Origin: Candidatus Rifleibacteriota bacterium
GTDB lineage: Bacteria; UBP17; UBA6191; JACPRK01
NCBI GenBank assembly: GCA_016213865.1
Contig: JACQZL010000254.1
Location: forward strand, 1 to 6,340
Length of the DNA: 6,340 bases
Reading direction: 5' to 3'
The notes under the pieces were generated by a model. The model saw nothing but the letters and a program-made list of their open reading frames with translations, was not told the DNA's origin and did not search any database. The position numbers and the translations under genes are program-made. Shown in pieces: positions 5,686 to 6,340 of this stretch (position 1 is its first letter; each line of letters opens with the position of its first letter).

Positions 5686-6340
5686 ACCGCGCGCTGCTCA
5701 TTGCTCTCCTTCTGCTGCCGGCGATCCTGGCCTCGAGCGCTTTCGCCTGGGTGCCTTCGACGATCAGCACGGCCCTGGTCCAGACCAAGTGGGCCGGCGG
5801 CGCCGTCAGTTATCGGTACAACGTCAGCCACGGCAGCAACATCACCGGCGACAATACCGCCGTCCTGAACGCCGTCCTGAATTCGTTCGCCCACTGGCAG
5901 GAGGTGAGCAACACCTCGCTGACGATCACCAATGCCGGCACGACCGCCATCACTCAGAAGAGTTCTGGCGACGGTGTGAACGCCGTGCTGTTCCAGGATT
6001 CGGCTTCGCAAGGACAGGTCGGAGGCGCGCTCGCCGTCACCTTCACCAGCTTCAATGGCGTCAACGGCAACTTCGCCGACGCCGACATCGTCTTCAACAT
6101 GAGCCAGACGTTTGCTGCCGGCGCGGTCACCACGGGCAGATTCGACCTGGAATCGGTGCTCACCCACGAGGTCGGCCATCTGCTGGGGCTGGATCACACC
6201 GACCTGTTCTCGTCCACGATGTTCCAGTCCACCCCGACTGCCGCCGACAGCCAGCGCACGCTCGCGGCCGACGATATCGCGGTCCTTCGGGCGACCTACC
6301 CCGGCTCCACCGCCACCGGCGCTCTGTCCGGGCGCGTGAC
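5682..6340 (+). CDS. Secreted matrixin-type zinc metalloprotease, 3' truncated by window end
   Basis: The first 219 codons of an exported metzincin protease are present; no stop is reached. Residues 1-22 are a signal peptide with a likely cleavage after AFA. Residues 23-207 form a complete matrixin-like (M10) catalytic domain: WVPSTISTALVQTKW, a strand YRYNVS at 44-49, the zinc-binding HEVGHLLGLDH at 162-172 (ligands His162, His166, His172, catalytic Glu163), the Met-turn STM with Met180, and the closing LAADDIAVLRATYPG (194-208). No Cys-switch or other propeptide is seen between signal and catalytic domain, so latency must be kept another way. From about 209 a Thr/Ala/Gly linker leads into GALSGRV, which looks like the first strand of a carboxypeptidase-regulatory or Ig-like domain; that part is outside the window. 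ATG 5682 overlaps the upstream stop (5683-5685), with GGGAGG at 5670-5675 and a 6-nt spacer, so the two genes are one operon. Confidence 0.93.
   Translation, partial: MNRALLIALLLLPAILASSAFAWVPSTISTALVQTKWAGGAVSYRYNVSHGSNITGDNTAVLNAVLNSFAHWQEVSNTSLTITNAGTTAITQKSSGDGVNAVLFQDSASQGQVGGALAVTFTSFNGVNGNFADADIVFNMSQTFAAGAVTTGRFDLESVLTHEVGHLLGLDHTDLFSSTMFQSTPTAADSQRTLAADDIAVLRATYPGSTATGALSGRV

Noticed and set aside
5505..6197. 230-codon minus-strand open frame
   Set aside because: Antisense to the secreted protein/matrixin pair, which is supported by signal peptides, Shine-Dalgarno sites and the HExxHxxGxxH motif.
1..6340. CRISPR arrays, tRNA or rRNA genes, insertion sequences
   Set aside because: Looked for spaced direct repeats, cloverleaf-like cores and transposase motifs on both strands; none seen.

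Overview
The window is a GC-rich bacterial chromosome segment. Codon third positions are strongly G/C, Shine-Dalgarno sites are of the GGAGGA type, and intergenic gaps are short. It carries a c-type multiheme cytochrome and several Sec-exported proteins, which suggests a diderm, respiring or anaerobic environmental bacterium of the Acidobacteriota / Myxococcota / Candidatus Eisenbacteria kind. That placement is an inference from gene style; no rRNA or other phylogenetic marker is present to settle it.

Layout. Bases 1-146 are non-coding and hold two hairpins behind the first gene. Bases 147-2258 (minus) encode a 703-aa exported M14 zinc carboxypeptidase with a propeptide-like N-terminus, a complete catalytic domain, a beta-rich linker domain and a C-terminal Rossmann/GATase1-like domain. 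Its 5' gap (2259-2516) has a good sigma70-type promoter, a 5'-UTR hairpin and two strong hairpins that close off the next gene. Bases 2517-3488 (minus) encode a 323-aa membrane-anchored cytochrome with five CXXCH haem sites, started from GTG behind what looks like a leaderless promoter. An AT-rich divergent gap (3489-3708) separates it from a plus-strand sigma-70 family sigma factor (3709-4878) with regions 1.2, 2, 3 and 4 but no region 1.1. A perfect 11-bp stem with a GCAA loop follows it. Bases 5098-5685 (plus) encode a 195-aa secreted protein whose stop overlaps (ATGA) the start of a matrixin-type zinc metalloprotease (5682 onward), which is cut by the window end after its complete catalytic core.

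How the genes relate. The last two genes form a tight, translationally coupled pair, and both products are exported. The small partner has a netrin/TIMP-like sequence pattern, so a secreted protease with its own inhibitor or chaperone is a reasonable hypothesis and is the most interesting idea here. The M14 peptidase adds a second secreted proteolytic function but is transcribed separately. The cytochrome and sigma factor are divergent neighbours sharing an AT-rich regulatory gap. No functional link between them and the peptidases is visible. No mobile element, tRNA, rRNA or CRISPR array was seen.
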